In this document: piece after piece, positions 1-51,159 of the stretch | Numbering within the stretch: position 1 is the stretch's first letter | How the letters are laid out: the number at the start of each line of letters is the position of its first letter | DNA from: Hermatobates lingyangjiaoensis | Lineage: Eukaryota > Arthropoda > Insecta > Hemiptera > Hermatobatidae | Assembly (NCBI GenBank): GCA_026182355.1 | Contig: JAPFBL010000228.1 | Location: 372,001-436,000 of the forward strand | Length of the DNA: 64,000 nt | Direction: 5' to 3' | Position numbers and translations under genes: made by a program | Notes under the pieces: generated by a model | What the model was told of the DNA's origin: nothing | Databases searched by the model: none | The model's input: only the letters and a program-made list of their open reading frames with translations

Positions 1-38687
<38,687 letters not shown>

Positions 38688-39465
38688 AGATCGTACAAAA
38701 CATTTTCAAATGTTTGATTTTTTTTCATGTATGTGAGTGTATGCTTTTGAATGTTTAAGACAAGTTAAATAAATTTACACTCTTTGTTAAAATATCATTT
38801 CTTTGTGAAAGAAGAATCTACAAAATTATGAATTATGGATATGTGACCTGACCCTATTCTGAAACTATCGAGTAAGTTCAGAAAACTAACGATTCAGTTG
38901 TAGCGATGCTAAATTACGATAAAACCGTTTTCGCAATTGACCATGATTCTAAGAGTGTCCATGTGGACCTTTTTTTCGTTGCCCTTTTGTTCCAGAGTAT
39001 ACTCATAGTTTAGTAAAATCTAAAAGACCCATGCATAATTAACAGATTGATATCTTTTTTCTCTAATGTTAACTATGAACTATTGCAATCAGTTACAGTT
39101 TTAAAAGTGGTATCCTGAAGGTGAATACTGAACCGTTTGAGAGAATAAACTATAGTAATGTTTCTATCCCTAAGGAATGAAATAGAGCTTTTATGTTCAA
39201 TCGTTTCGATGCATTATGGGATTGTTTCCTTTTCATGATGTCTTTTTATAGTTTCTTTTCTTAAATCTATTTGTCAAAAACTAAGTGTGCCCGTGCTATG
39301 GCTGAGGCACCATTGTGAATTGGATGTGTGGATATTCTAATCGATATAAGGATGGAGTTCGTAAGATTATTCGCCACTCGATTAGTCGTCAATGACGACT
39401 TGAAAATTCCATTCCATCCTAACCTGATCTTACAAATACTTCTTGCAGAATCATTGACTCACTGA
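38688..39465 (+). other. NALCN 3' UTR and flank
   Basis: Holds the candidate polyadenylation signal at 38768. No further gene seen. Confidence 0.5.
38768..38773 (+). promoter_or_regulatory. Candidate NALCN polyadenylation signal
   Basis: AATAAA lies 80 nt after the stop codon, the first such hexamer in the 3' UTR. In AT-rich DNA this hexamer is common, so distal sites are possible. Confidence 0.55.
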
Positions 39466-39706
39466 GTACTAACTGTAAGACCAGATGACCGTGACGAACT
39501 TACTGACAAGACTGTACAGATATTTACTTCCTGACCTCACTCTCACAGTTAAGACCTCTCTTCCTATGAGTGACTGATTACTAACTGTAAGACCTCTCTT
39601 CCTACGAGTGACTATTACTAACTGCAAGACCTCTCTTCCTATGAGTGACTGATTACTAACTGTAATACCTCTCTTCCTATGAGTGACTGATTACTAACTG
39701 TAATAC
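39466..39706 (+). repeat. 38-bp tandem repeat array
   Basis: About five to six units of aagacctctcttcctatgag + tgactgattactaactgt, with regular phasing from 39549 on. Confidence 0.8.
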
Positions 39707-40279
39707 TAGATGACCTTTCTTGTAAGACAATGCAGACCTTAGTCACTTACTTACTGACCTTAGTCTCACTGTAGAACAGTTAATTCAGCAATAATAGATC
39801 CATGATCTAAGACTTATCATTATAACGTGCAATCTAGCACAGGTAAGATTTACTGGTTGTTGGTTAGTCCATGAATATCCTGCAAAATTTGATTGACATA
39901 GTTGTGGCCACTTTAGCAGGATAATGCTTGCTATCAAACAATGCTGTTATACAATATGAAGCTTAAAGTTCATTTGATATTGTTAAAATAGCATTAAGTT
40001 TACAAATAGTATTATTTAAAAATGATTTTTTAATTATCGATAATAGAATGTCATTAATGTCAACTTTTAGAGTTGTAATAAATCGGCTTTTATAATTTAT
40101 GTTGTTAAAGCCTCAAGTTATCCCTTTCCAAAGGTATACTATAGTCCGATCAGAAAGATTTGTTTTTAACGTAGGAAAAATAATTCAACCGACCAAAACT
40201 ATTCCTAGTAATTGTTATTTAGAGGTTTATTTAAAAAAAAATTGAAATGTTGTTACGAGTTATGATGATATATGTTAGA

Positions 40280-41505
40280 ACCAAAGCAGCTCTTTGGTGC
40301 TGCACTCATTTTGATAGCTGGTGATTTTCGACAAATTCTACCAGCTATACCACGTTCAACACCTGCAGATAGATTGAATGCATGTCGCAAATCATCAGTG
40401 TTATAACGGTATTGGAGGAAATATCTTTAAAGACCCATGTGCGTGTTCAATTACAACAAGATGAATCTTCTGAACGATTTGCAAAACAATTGTTAGATAT
40501 TAGGAATGACAAATCCACACACTGTATTACATTACCAGCAAACTTTTGTCACTTTGTTAAATCCACTTATGAATTGTTTGCCAAAGGTTTCCAAATTTAT
40601 CGCAGAATTATAAAAATAATCAATGGGTTAGTGAGCGTACTATATTGGCAGCCAAAAACAGTGATGTGAATTCAATAAACTGCATAATTTAAAATGAATA
40701 CCTGGTGAAGAAACAACATATAAGTCCATGCATATTGTTGTCAATCACGATGAATCAGTTAGTTATCCAATAGAATTTTTAAATTCTTTGGAACTACCAG
40801 GAATACCACTACATATTTTATCTTTCAAAATTGGTTCCTCCATTATCCTTCTATGAAATACAAACCCACCACAACTATGCAATGGGACTGTGCTATCAGA
40901 AAAAACAATAATGAATAACATAATTGAGGCAACCATTTTAAATGGAAAACACCAAGGGGAACATGTACTATTACCATGCATTCCTGAGATACCAATGGAT
41001 AATTCATTTGAATTCAAAGATCTGCAAGTACGACTAGCCTTTGCAATGACCATTAGCATAGCACAGGGACAATCACTGCAAGTATGTGGATTAAATTTGA
41101 TAAATTCATGCTTCTCATATGGACAGCTGTACGTTGGGTGTTCCCGAGTTGGAAAACCATCAAATTTATTTGTTCTTGCACCAGATAGGAAAACGAAAAA
41201 TGTTGTATATTTACAAGCTCGACAATAAAAAATATATTGGCAAAATATTTTTTATATCGAGAAGTAATAAACAGGTAAGATAAAGTTCACCATCAATATT
41301 CTAATAGTTTAATATATCTTGGAATCAATTATCTGATGTTTATGATTTATGTTTTGCAGATATTACTGTAGGCATTTTTATTACATAAGTAAAATATACA
41401 TGGTAATTTGTACAAGTATAAATGTACATGACATGTATGTTTAAAAAACTAAAAGTAACACGACATTCACTAAGCTGGCGTTACGAAGTTCGCGGGGTTA
41501 GCTAG
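40280..41505 (+). mobile_element. Helitron remnant, helicase 3' part and terminus
   Basis: 40294-40400 reads LFGAALILIAGDFRQILPAI then RSTPADRLNAC, the Walker B region of the PIF1-like Helitron helicase. 40382-40520 and 40890-41228 continue it, ending QVRLAFAMTISIAQGQSLQV, GLNLINSCFSYGQLYVGCSR. Stops and frameshifts are frequent. The element ends at ttcgcggggttagCTAG (41502-41505), followed by T, the usual Helitron CTRR end. Rep domain absent. Confidence 0.85.
40890..41228 (+). pseudogene. Helitron helicase C-terminal fragment
   Basis: Open frame of 112 codons covering the helicase C-terminal motifs (QGQSLQVCGLNL; YVGCSRVGKPSNLFVLAPD). It is cut off from the upstream helicase by stops, so not functional. 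Confidence 0.85.
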
Positions 41506-41589
41506 TGTAATATATATAATACTAAATCCATATTTAGTATTATATGTATATGTACGATATAACAATAAGATATACACAGCATATAGTCA

Positions 41590-41680
41590 ACCTACATACC
41601 ACAGTAAGAAAATCAGAAATGGGACTAACATCTTTTGACTTTTATTTCATGTGTTTACTGTGAATTTTTTTAACAATACA
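41590..41680 (-). mobile_element. Decayed Penelope-like family A fragment
   Basis: Traces only: taccacagtaagaaaatcag, gactaacatctttt, ttcatgtgtttactgtgaa. Confidence 0.4.
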
Positions 41681-42119
41681 TAGTATATGTACATGTAACA
41701 GGCTATTATATATTTATAACAACATTGCTACTTTTATAATAAATGATTATGTAATAAACGGTACATAAAATGTACCAGCCCTTTATGTACATATAATATG
41801 TAATGTTGACATTTAATAGAAAATAAAACAAATTTTAATAAACTGGAATTGTGTTACTTCTGAACCTTATTTTCATAAAATGTTGCATATTATATATCAG
41901 TTTATTATTTTTGCACTTTTAGGTATGTTCTTAATGTTCATTTATAGGTTTCACTTAGTTTAATAGCTATGGAAACTATTTAATGGACACTACTATAATT
42001 AATACTGCTACTAGCTCACTACTTTATTAAAGTAAACGTACTAAGAGGGTAGTTGATTATCTGCATTTATGTAGCTTGCAGTTGTTTATAAGTATAGTAT
42101 ATTTTTGAACAACAAATAA

Positions 42120-42260
42120 CTGTTTCTGCAAAAGAAACGCTGATTCAATCAGACCATAGCTCTTGATTTGGCTTTGAAGTCATTAACATCACTTCCTGAT
42201 AACGATGGATGTCGAAATATTGAAGTAAGTTTGTGTCGGTGTTTTCTTAATAGTATTTAC
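42120..42260 (+). mobile_element. Penelope-like family V fragment with hammerhead variant
   Basis: Ribozyme-like motif 42191-42226 followed by gtaagtttgtg...gtgttttctt, the usual tail layout of these elements. Confidence 0.55.
42191..42226 (+). ncRNA. Hammerhead-like motif with mutated G8
   Basis: Stem I ACUUC/GAAGU (5 perfect bp), core CUGAUAA (consensus G8 is A), C, GAU/GUC stem II, GAA, AUAU, U. The lost G8 predicts weak or no cleavage. Confidence 0.5.
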
Positions 42261-42524
42261 CAGGGCTTCTCTATATTTTTTACCACAGGGTGAATTCATG
42301 AATTAAGGAAAACTTTGGGGTGCATCTTCGATTTCAATATGGAAAAAAGTAGTAATGAAACTTGAGTAGTGTTAAATTAGTGCCTAGATTAAGGGACTTT
42401 GTGTTCAGTTTAAAATTCTATTCAGACGAAGACTTTCCTCTCATATGTTAACCATATACCTGGAATAGCAAAAAATTATGAAATTAACTCAAATTTCTTA
42501 AATATACTCTTCTTTTTCCTGAAA

Positions 42525-42735
42525 AGTTGGAAAAGAAGCTCATCGACCGAAAATATTCAGTCGTGTTCAATATAAAATTGAAAAGACGATCCAAACTGTA
42601 CACAACATGAGTTCAAAATCGGCTCAGAGTAGAGAAACCCACTTACAAACTCAAATTTTCGGGTAATCCTTCGGGAGGAAAAGGAGGGAGACCAAGCACG
42701 TTGTAGGCACAACGGCAAGTAACTCATATATATAT
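42525..42735. mobile_element. Penelope-like mosaic: family U N-terminal piece joined to family T minus copy
   Basis: 42526-42570 reads LEKKLIDRKYSVVFN as in family U. It is followed by an inverted family T copy (42585-42735; core decayed to CCGAAGG), then (TA)n. Confidence 0.6.
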
Positions 42736-42742
42736 ATATATA

Positions 42743-43130
42743 TCATATATCTATCATCAATCCTGTTCCTTCCTTTACCTCTGTCCATAGTAAACGCATC
42801 TACCCTATCTCTCACAAGACCTCTTGTACCTCTGGTAACTGCGTTTACCGTTTGGATTGCACCCAGTGTGATTCTTTTTATGTGGGTTTGGCTTCCACCA
42901 AGCTAAGCCTGCGTATGAATAATCACAGGTCATCCGTTGGCAAACGCAGTGACCTTCCCGTTGCTACTCATGCCAGTTCTCACGGACTCAGTTTTAATGA
43001 CTGTTTCCGTGTACAGGTCCTGAGGCAGATTGATCAGACTAATTCGAAAGTTACTCTGAGAGCTTCAGAAGAAGCACTTATTAGTCTTCTGGGCGGTAGA
43101 TCGGCTCCTGGGCTTAACCTCAATCGTTGA
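42743..43130 (+). pseudogene. Penelope-like element C-terminus with GIY-YIG endonuclease domain
   Basis: Open from the (TA)n boundary to TGA: CTSGNCVYRLDCTQCDSFYV then GLASTKLSLRMNNH, ending EEALISLLGGRSAPGLNLNR. VY...FYVG, the Arg of LSLRM and the Glu of SEEAL fit the GIY-YIG fold carried at the C-terminus of Penelope-like reverse transcriptases. The reverse transcriptase is missing: the copy is 5'-truncated at (TA)n. The GIY-YIG residues look intact. Confidence 0.8.
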
Positions 43131-43135
43131 TTTTT

Positions 43136-43166
<31 letters not shown>

Positions 43167-43432
43167 TTTTTTAAAGTTGTTATCAGCTTTTAATTTTATT
43201 TTAGTAAAATGTTTTCATTTTTTAATTTTTATTTGGCTTTTATCTCTTTATCTTCCCTGACTACCTTTCCTCCGAAAGTTGGCTACACTGTTTGAGTGCT
43301 TCAGTTCGAACGCCAAGTCAGTCGTTATCAGCCTTTGGAGCAATTCACTTCTTTTCCTGAAGACGAGGACATCGAAATATAGTAGTGAGTTCAGTGGTTT
43401 CCTTTCTATGTGTTCTTTTGTTAAATTCTAGT
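43131..43432 (+). mobile_element. 3' untranslated end of the Penelope-like element, with ribozyme
   Basis: A T-rich stretch, then the hammerhead motif 43346-43387 and a tail gtgttcttttgttaaattct meeting (TA)n. Direct physical link between a GIY-YIG ORF and a hammerhead motif. Confidence 0.7.
43346..43387 (+). ncRNA. Hammerhead ribozyme motif, family W
   Basis: CACU/AGUG stem I, CUGAAGA (43357-43363), C, weak stem II GA/UC, GAA, AUAU, A. Core intact, stem II poor. Confidence 0.5.
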
Positions 43433-46400
43433 TTATATATATATATATATATATTATACATTTCAAGGAAAATATAAATAGTGATCTAAAGTCATTAACT
43501 ATAAGTGCTTCAGGTCATATTGTGATTTGTGAGTGATGTTTACATTCCCAGAATTCTATAAGAATTTGGTCTGCTCAGTTCGTCAATACACATAATATAG
43601 ACATTTTTTGACATACGTTTTAGTTCCGAACAGCCGAACGTAAGTTGTTACTGTATGTTCTAGTAATGTATACAGTTCATATTGTAGTACAAATTCCTTA
43701 ATTCAATTACTATATGTTATAAAACACCCTTAAATCATATGTTATAAACATAACATTATAAAATAATAACAAAAATGTAATTCCAAATACGTAAATTAAA
43801 TTCAATCAGAATACATGTATTTGTAATTTCAATTAAACGAGTTTTATTCAAATTAAGTTACACTTGCCAGTGGTATTCGAAGCAAATTGAAATTCACGGA
43901 CATAAACACTTTCTTTTATAATTTTGAAATTTTCATTTTTTTTTGGGTGTTTATATTGAAATTTTGAACGTAATATTCATAAAATACAAAACTAATGAGC
44001 GTAAGTCAAGAATTGTCTTTATAAAATATTCAATGCTAAAACTCTATTTTTTTTTAACTTTAATGGGTGATGGGATTAAAAGTTAAGATACTAGTTTGTT
44101 TTCAGGGGTTTCTTCTACCAGTCTACTAAAATATTTCCATCCAAATTCCTACAGATCATATCATCCAGAGATAGCAGGCATTTTATGTATTTTTTTTATT
44201 TAACTGTAAACTTTAATTTCAAATGGAAAGAATTAAAACATTTTAGCACTGTTTCTTGTGAATGATAGGGAATTGTTACGAAAAAGGTATCAACGAATTT
44301 ATTATTTTACTTATTTTATTTATTACACGAAGAAAATAATTCAACACTAGATGTAATGATGATTATTAGATTTTTCTTTGTATATTAAATTAATGTTTAT
44401 ATAAAAAAAAGGTGAAATTAGGGAAATGGAATAATTTAGATGGCATTGATTACTGATGGTGAAAGCGTAGTCATTGTAAAAAGGCGCCATTACACTCCTA
44501 GTTTAAAGCACCGAATCCATTAGCATCTTTAAACTTAATCCATAATCTATCTACAGTTAATTGTGTTAACCAGTGAACTCCTTCAATAATACTTCAAAAA
44601 GTAAGTAAACATTCTTGTTTAACCTATTTTTGTATTTTTAATGATTTGTTAATTAGTTTAATGTTAAATATTAAATAGTTCTTGTACCATAGTGTATTCA
44701 ACTTTTTATTAACTACGCAATAGCGTCATGAAGTTAATTCGTTGATTTTATCATAATATTACGTAAATATATTTCTTTTGTATCTTATCCTTTATATTTG
44801 TAATATACTTATACCTATAAGAACAGGAAGTATACTTTTATACTTCTTTTATCCTTTTGTTATACTTTTAGAATTGTGCTATAACTCCGGCATTTGATTG
44901 AATACATTTATCATAAAACTTATCATTTAGTTTAATCAAGTTTGATTTTTAAATCGTCAAGCTCAATAATTAAATGTTTAAAATATATTAAAGGTTTCCT
45001 ACAAAGAGATATTGACCATTTCTTTTAAAATAATTCTAATATGAATACCAATACAAGAATATGTTTCTGCAAAAATAATTAATTTAATATGCTAAATCAA
45101 GATAATCAGTAATTTATCTTTAATTAACTAAAGTTATGAATGTCTGATATTAACTTGAACAATTAACTTTATTACCTCCAGTTACCTAAGATATTGCTGA
45201 TCATCATTATTAATATTCATTTTAATATTATATTAATTATTGATAATTATTAATGATGGATGTAATCTTTAGTGTTGGTTTCATTAATGAGCAATTTAAT
45301 TTAATTTCTATTCGTGTAACTATTGAAGATAAGTTCCATAAAATTTGTATCATAGAAGACAAATAGAAATATTTGAAGGTTAGTTCACTACTGGCTTATT
45401 GCATTAAATCTGTTTTGTAAATTTCATTAGAGACAACTAATTTTTTTTTAATTAACATTGCATTGGAGAAATTATTATAAAGCATAATTTAAGTATAAAT
45501 GTTGTAGTTTAATATGCATTAGTTTTGTTTTCTTTCATTTTTAAAAATAAATTATGGGAACAGTTTTTTTAAATTGAGTTCCCTTGAAATACGCAATGGA
45601 GTTTCATGATTAGACAATATAGTAAGATATTAGAATCACTTTTCTGCTTTAAAGTTACTTAATTAATCATTCTGAATTAAGTGTTTAATATTTGGTTATA
45701 TTTAAGAGAATAATTTACTAATTTCTGAATTCATATTGAAAAGAGTGTAAAAGGGCTTCTTTTAAATTTCATTGTCACATTAATTTCTCTAATTCTAATC
45801 CGTAAAGAATAATAAAATTATAGTAATAGAAATATGAAAATACAATTCTTTTACTGCAATAAATTATTCATTTTAAAGTACATGGACTGTGCATGTAACA
45901 ACATTAAAATATCAGTATCCATTAATTCACTACTAATAATTCAAAAAAATGTCCAGTATCCATTCATAATTTTAATTTCATTAGATAATTTATTGAAAAT
46001 CTATAACTCATATAATGCTCCTCATATCTCCTCAGATAATACTTTCCTTGATTAGCTAAAGATTTTTGTACCCTAATAAAAGTTATTTTTTCAATTTTTA
46101 TGTAACACGTGAATAATATCAAAGTCAAAATCGAATTAAGTAAGTTACTATGGGAATTGTTTTAAGTACAAAAGTACTGGAATTACAATTTATTTAATTA
46201 AAAATAGTATTCCTTCATATGTGCCTTGATTGTTCTATTTTTGGCTAGTAATTGTATTTCTACTTATTATTTGATTGTACAATAATCACAAACGTTATTA
46301 GTGATTTTTTACAAGGTTTCAAACGTTTTAGATTTGTGATTATACAACAAGGACTTAGGGCTTTTCCTATTTAAATAACTATGATTGATTTTACTATTTC

Positions 46401-46440
46401 GGGATGCTTTATTGATTATAGTCAGGAATAATTGGTAATA
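43433..46440. other. AT-rich intergenic stretch, nothing recognised
   Basis: After a short (TA)n near 43440 I see no coding region with family resemblance, no tRNA-like promoter and no clear terminal repeats. The open frames are short and low-complexity. Confidence 0.5.
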
Positions 46441-46450
46441 ATATCCTATT

Positions 46451-46479
46451 TTTTTTTTTTTTTTTTTTTGTCGTTGATA
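46451..46479. repeat. Poly(T) tract
   Basis: About 28 consecutive T; possibly the poly(A) tail of a minus-strand retroposed copy, but no element was recognised beside it. Confidence 0.7.
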
Positions 46480-46989
46480 AGTGCGTCTACTAGGACATTA
46501 GCGCTGCCTAATTCGGTCGATTCTCTGGTACTCATATTTTGTTGTATAACTTTATTTCCTTTAGTCTGTTCTTATTTCATGAATAGATGTTAAGAAGATA
46601 TGAGTGATTTCCATTGAACATTTTTTCATTCTTCATGTAAATGATCAGACAGAAACTAATTCAACAGTATTTTACTAAAATGTGTAACGATAGAGATATT
46701 TTTGATGCAGAAATCTATTCATGACAGCAGGCAGCCCTTGCTATCGATTCATAGTAGGGGGCCCCTGATACTGCAGTTTAATCCATAAATTCCTCTGTAA
46801 TATTGTTATATATTCAATTCCGTGTGACAATTGTGATACAGTTTACATAGGTACAACAAAGCAATATTTAAACGATAGCTTGGCTCTACATAACTATGAT
46901 AATAGGGTTGCCAATCTGGGAAGCTGCAATAAAAGCTTTTTTAATATTTCTTTAAGTACACAATGTTCGATTCAGTTCATATATATCAT

Positions 46990-47240
46990 AATAGATGCTA
47001 ATATTAAATACAAAATTACATTTCTCTTACATAAATGATATAAAAAAAATCTGGAGTAGCCTACACTTAACTTTACTATAAGTAAACATAATATCATACT
47101 TCTTGGGTATATAATAAATAATGTTCCATTTAGGTATAATATAAATGTCTAAATGGAAGATGTTTATTAGTCTTTCATTCCTGGAGGTAGTACAGATAGT
47201 GACTGATTCACTTATCAAAATATATGCTTAATTTTTAATA
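46990..47240. repeat. Dispersed repeat, copy 1
   Basis: Shares ctacacttaactttactata, ttcttgggtatataat, gatgtttattagtctttcat and gaggtagtacagat with 56990-57190 over about 190 bp in the same orientation. Class unknown. Confidence 0.7.
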
Positions 47241-47282
47241 TATGCATATTGTTAATACTACTGAGGTTAGTATGATTTATAT

Positions 47283-47458
47283 TAGAAATAGGTAAAACCA
47301 TCATACCTTGTAAGATGATCATGGAGTTGGAGCGCTTTCGGACGTTGTCCATCTTCGATCACAACAAACCTTGCGACAATCGCAAACCAGGTTTGGACAA
47401 CATCCAACGACTCTAAGATCATCTTACGAGGTATGATGGTTTTACCTATTTCTAATAT
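47283..47458. mobile_element. Penelope-like family E palindrome with hammerhead variant
   Basis: Outer arms of about 45 bp (attagaaataggtaaaacca) mirror each other. The minus strand carries GUUG...GAUCGAAGA, stem II GGAC/GUCC, GAA, palindromic AGCGCU, C, CAAC. The same variant core lies 3' of the GIY-YIG ORF at 60.7 kb. Confidence 0.65.
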
Positions 47459-47619
47459 TAATTTTTAATATCAGGCCAATTTTTGCATATAATATCATTA
47501 GTATAATCTGACCTACTTCTACATTTATTTTACTTTGTCAAAAGAGTGTGATCTTTAAAACTATATTTGCCCTGGCTGTATAGATAATATACAGCTGCTG
47601 TGTACTGTCTGCCTTCATG

Positions 47620-48610
47620 AAATGTGCATAATCTTTGATGACTTTAGAGATTTCAAAGCAACTAATCTTTTATGTTATAATATATTAGAAGTTAATTCTT
47701 AATTAATTCTAAAGAATATCAGTAGATGTTTACAAAACATCTCATCATTTAGAAGACATTAAACTAGAAACTCTTTTTACAAAAAATGGCATTCCAGAAA
47801 TTGATAGTATAAAAGAAACTATTTTGAAATCATTGTTACTTTTAAAGTTCATAGATTTCAAAATACTTAAAATACCTACTTTCTGCTTATTGATTTTGAA
47901 CTTATGAAGAGCTTTTGAAATTGTTGAGATTTTTTTTGAATTAATACTACTTCGTCATAATGTTTAACATAGAGCTTTTTTTTTTTCAAATACAATTTCT
48001 ACTAATTTCTAAAGCTTTGGGAATGAATGACCTAAGAAATTTAGATTTCATAATTTACCTAATGTTGAATTTTCATCAAAATCTATTCTGTTTGTCAAAT
48101 ATATGTGTGGAGAAGTTAGAAAAGATTTAAAATCTAGAACTATCTGGCTCGTCAGTTCTTAATTTTTTCAATTGTTGAACTTGATAGCCGAAGAATTTTT
48201 CGAAATATCATGGATCTTTACTTGTTTTTTGAATCTGTCATGATATTGAAAATATCGACTGCTGTAGTTTCAGTCATTTCAAGTTTTTTAACTCATAATT
48301 TGAATATGTCCATTATATGGTGCACAATTATCAGATAGATTTCAATTATTTGGGGTATTTCTCTGGAGTCATCAACAATGGCAGAGTTTATAAATTCTTT
48401 AGAGCAATTAGTTGGTCTACTTAAAAAATAGGAACTTAAGAATTTCCAAGAATATACAATTCTTTCAATACATGGCTAAAATGATAATCATGTAGTAGGT
48501 ACTTACCGAAGAACTTTTTTATATTCTGTCTCTACAAATAAATAAAAATCTGTAAGAATTTCAGTTCTTTTTGCTAAAACTTGAAAATGCTTATATATCT
48601 TCAGTATATT
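47620..48610 (-). other. Possible decayed coding repeat, unclassified
   Basis: Minus-strand translation gives scattered residue runs with many stops. The segment ends at a hAT-like left end at 48617. I cannot assign a family. Confidence 0.25.
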
Positions 48611-48616
48611 TTCTAA

Positions 48617-48720
48617 ACCAGAGTTCTCAAACTTTTTTCGACGGGAACCCTTTTTGCTTCAGGAACTTTCCCGGAAACCCTAGATTCTAATGATTTTATA
48701 CAATCATAATAAAAATATTT
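48617..48720 (+). mobile_element. hAT-like terminal fragment
   Basis: cagagttctcaaactttttt followed by gggaaccc resembles the start of hAT elements such as 7357. The other end was not located with confidence. Confidence 0.4.
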
Positions 48721-49211
48721 TCATATGCCTCTATAAATAGTACGTATGTTTAAAAACAATTAAAAAGTAATATTACTGCAATGTGTATTTTACGAATAAA
48801 AAATTCAAAACTAAAAGATTATAATTTTTATATTTTCGACAAGTATATAACACATAAAACAGAATTACTAGCAATTTTAACACAAAGTTTATTTTTTAAT
48901 AATTTTCGGCTTTATAGTTGAGAGTTTGATTCTCAATCAGCCCCAGCATTAAGTCTATTCGGTATTTAGTTTTTATGGCACTTAAAAGGAAAATCCGGTT
49001 TTACATAATTAGTTATTGGGAAGTGGCAGCAATGTGTGAAGTGCTATTATTGCAATAGAAGGGAATTCGGGAATCAGATAGCTCCAAAAATCTGTAGTCA
49101 ATTGAAGTCATTGTTTTATTACTATTAAGTAAAGTATCGAAAGCGAAATTTTGACAGATTTATATGTTTTGAGGCCAAAAGTCCTGTTTTGAAGTCCTCA
49201 AAATCCTTTTT

Positions 49212-49584
49212 TGATGTTGTTTGTTTGTTTTCCAACACCCGTACTTATAAGGCTTTCTTCTTTTAGTGCTGTTCTAGGGGCGGCACTTGTGGCTCATTTA
49301 TTATTTGGTACCCATTTTTAGTAATGAGCAAGTCCACATTACCTGTTGATTATACATTGATAGTCCTAAATTTTCCCTAACTCAAGTGTATTTAGAGTAG
49401 GGATTTTTAACGAGTATCTGACATCGTACAAACTCGGGACCGACGGTTTAACGTTCTTTCCTAGGGACGACATACTCAGATATATTCACCTTCCGCTTGA
49501 ATAAATCGATGGCCAGATGAGGATCGAACCCTGGACTACCAGCCCCAGAGGCGAGTACGTTAACCACTAAGCTAACCTGGCCCT
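49212..49584 (-). mobile_element. tRNA-derived SINE, full length
   Basis: Minus strand: gccaggttagcttagtggtt A-box, cagggttcgatcc B-box, body as in 33608-33960, tail tgttggaaaacaaac. Best-preserved head in the window. Confidence 0.85.
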
Positions 49585-49608
49585 CTTTGAAAGTAAAGCT
49601 TAATTATA

Positions 49609-50205
49609 CAGGGTGTCCATATAGTGTGTGTGAATTTTAAAAAAATGTACACACTTTATTTGTATTTCCATTAGACAAAAATCTGTAAAAAGGATTAGAA
49701 AGAAGTAAATCTACTTTTTTTTAAAGGTTTTATTGAAATTTCATTTAAGTTTCCACATGATATCCATCATATTGTAACCACCTCTAAATCAGGGATTTCC
49801 TAACAGATGGATCAGAAGGAGTGGACTATTTCATTGGTCTCCACGTTCGCCAAATTCGACTCCATAACATTTCATTTTTTTTTTTTTTTTTTTTATCAAG
49901 ATATGCAAAAACAATTGCATCCGCCACCAAACCGATATTCAGTTAGAAGATTTGAAAGCTAAAATAACTAAATTGTTTTCAAGCATTACTTTCAATCAGT
50001 TTGCAAATATTTTCCGAGAAATGAAAAATTTTATTACCCTTTGTATTGCTAATGATGAAGAACATGTGGAGAAAGTTAAATAAAATTTCAATAAAACCTT
50101 AAACAAAATATATTTACTTCTTTCTAATCCTTTTTACAGATTATTTCTATCGCAAAAACAAATAAAGGTGTAAATTTTTGAAAGTGCACACGGACTTTAT
50201 GGACA
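49609..50205 (+). mobile_element. Deleted mariner-like element (second type)
   Basis: Ends cagggtgtccatatagtgtg and, inverted, atgtccataaagtccgtgtg. Interior reads WIRRSGLFHWSPRSPNSTP, matching the WPPRSPDLTP block of insect mariner-like transposases (Asp now Asn), followed by a frameshifted C-terminal part. An A/T-run of about 23 T interrupts it. Confidence 0.7.
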
Positions 50206-50278
50206 TATAAAGTATAGTATATACTAAACATATACTATATATATACATACACACATACATATACATATACATATACAC

Positions 50279-50390
50279 AGGTTTCGTTGAACACAATAGA
50301 ATATTCCCTCTGGAGAATTTTCTATCGTGTTCAACGAAACCTGTCTATCTGAGAGACTGCTGCCTAAGTAAACTAATATATATATACATA
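50279..50390 (+). mobile_element. Penelope-like fragment: 26-bp-arm hairpin and N-terminal piece ending at (TA)n
   Basis: caggtttcgttgaacacaat and its inverse flank 17 bp. The right side reads IVFNETCLSERLLPK then TNIYI into (TA)n, the same breakpoint as elsewhere. Confidence 0.6.
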
Positions 50391-50429
50391 TATACACATA
50401 TATACATACTATACATATCTGTATAGTAT

Positions 50430-50575
50430 CTCCTTGTATATTATGACCCCAAAATTTATATTAATGAAAAATAGAATACTGTTTTATGACCAACATTTTG
50501 AGGAGGTCAAATAGGATAAAAAGAAGGTGAAAGGGGTCCATGAGCAAAAAATGGTTGAAAACCACTATTCTATAC
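50430..50575. mobile_element. hAT-like terminal fragment
   Basis: Ends aaaatggttgaaaaccacta, with ggggtccatgagc before it, a common hAT terminal layout. The opposite terminus was not found. Confidence 0.4.
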
Positions 50576-51159
50576 TGACCACGCCCAATACTGCTCTGCC
50601 TTCACAGGTGTTTTATAACCGGTGCATTCTACATTTCCATGGTCTTTGGCTAAATAGAAATCATTGTTTAGGTGTACAAATAATTATGCCACTTCCTCTT
50701 CATTGTTAATTTTACTTATTACAATTAGATAGGGTAGGCAATTTATGCAATCCAACGGAGAAGCAGGTTGTTCCTGCTGCAACGTCTAATATGATAATTT
50801 GAAAGGAAATAGAAAATTTTCCGTAATTATAAACATCTCAGAGTAAAATATATTTTTATAAAATAAAATAGAAAGTATTATTACATAATAGAGGTTAGTA
50901 GAGAAATATAATTAATTTAATAATGCTTTTTTCCATTTTATAAATAAACGGAGTGGATGGATATATATTTAATAAATGCTAATTATAAATAAAACTTTTG
51001 GAAGATAAATATTTTAACCAAAAGGATAGGAAGTATACGTTATACTAGGATTGGGAACGTATTGCTCACGACTAAATATATTTCATTTTAGGCCTGCATA
51101 ATGCTTCTACATCCTTTCTGCACTCTACTATTTGTGTTGGCTGCATATTAAAAGTATTG

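Noticed and set aside
40763..41059. 98-codon minus frame
   Set aside because: Antisense of the Helitron helicase fragment.
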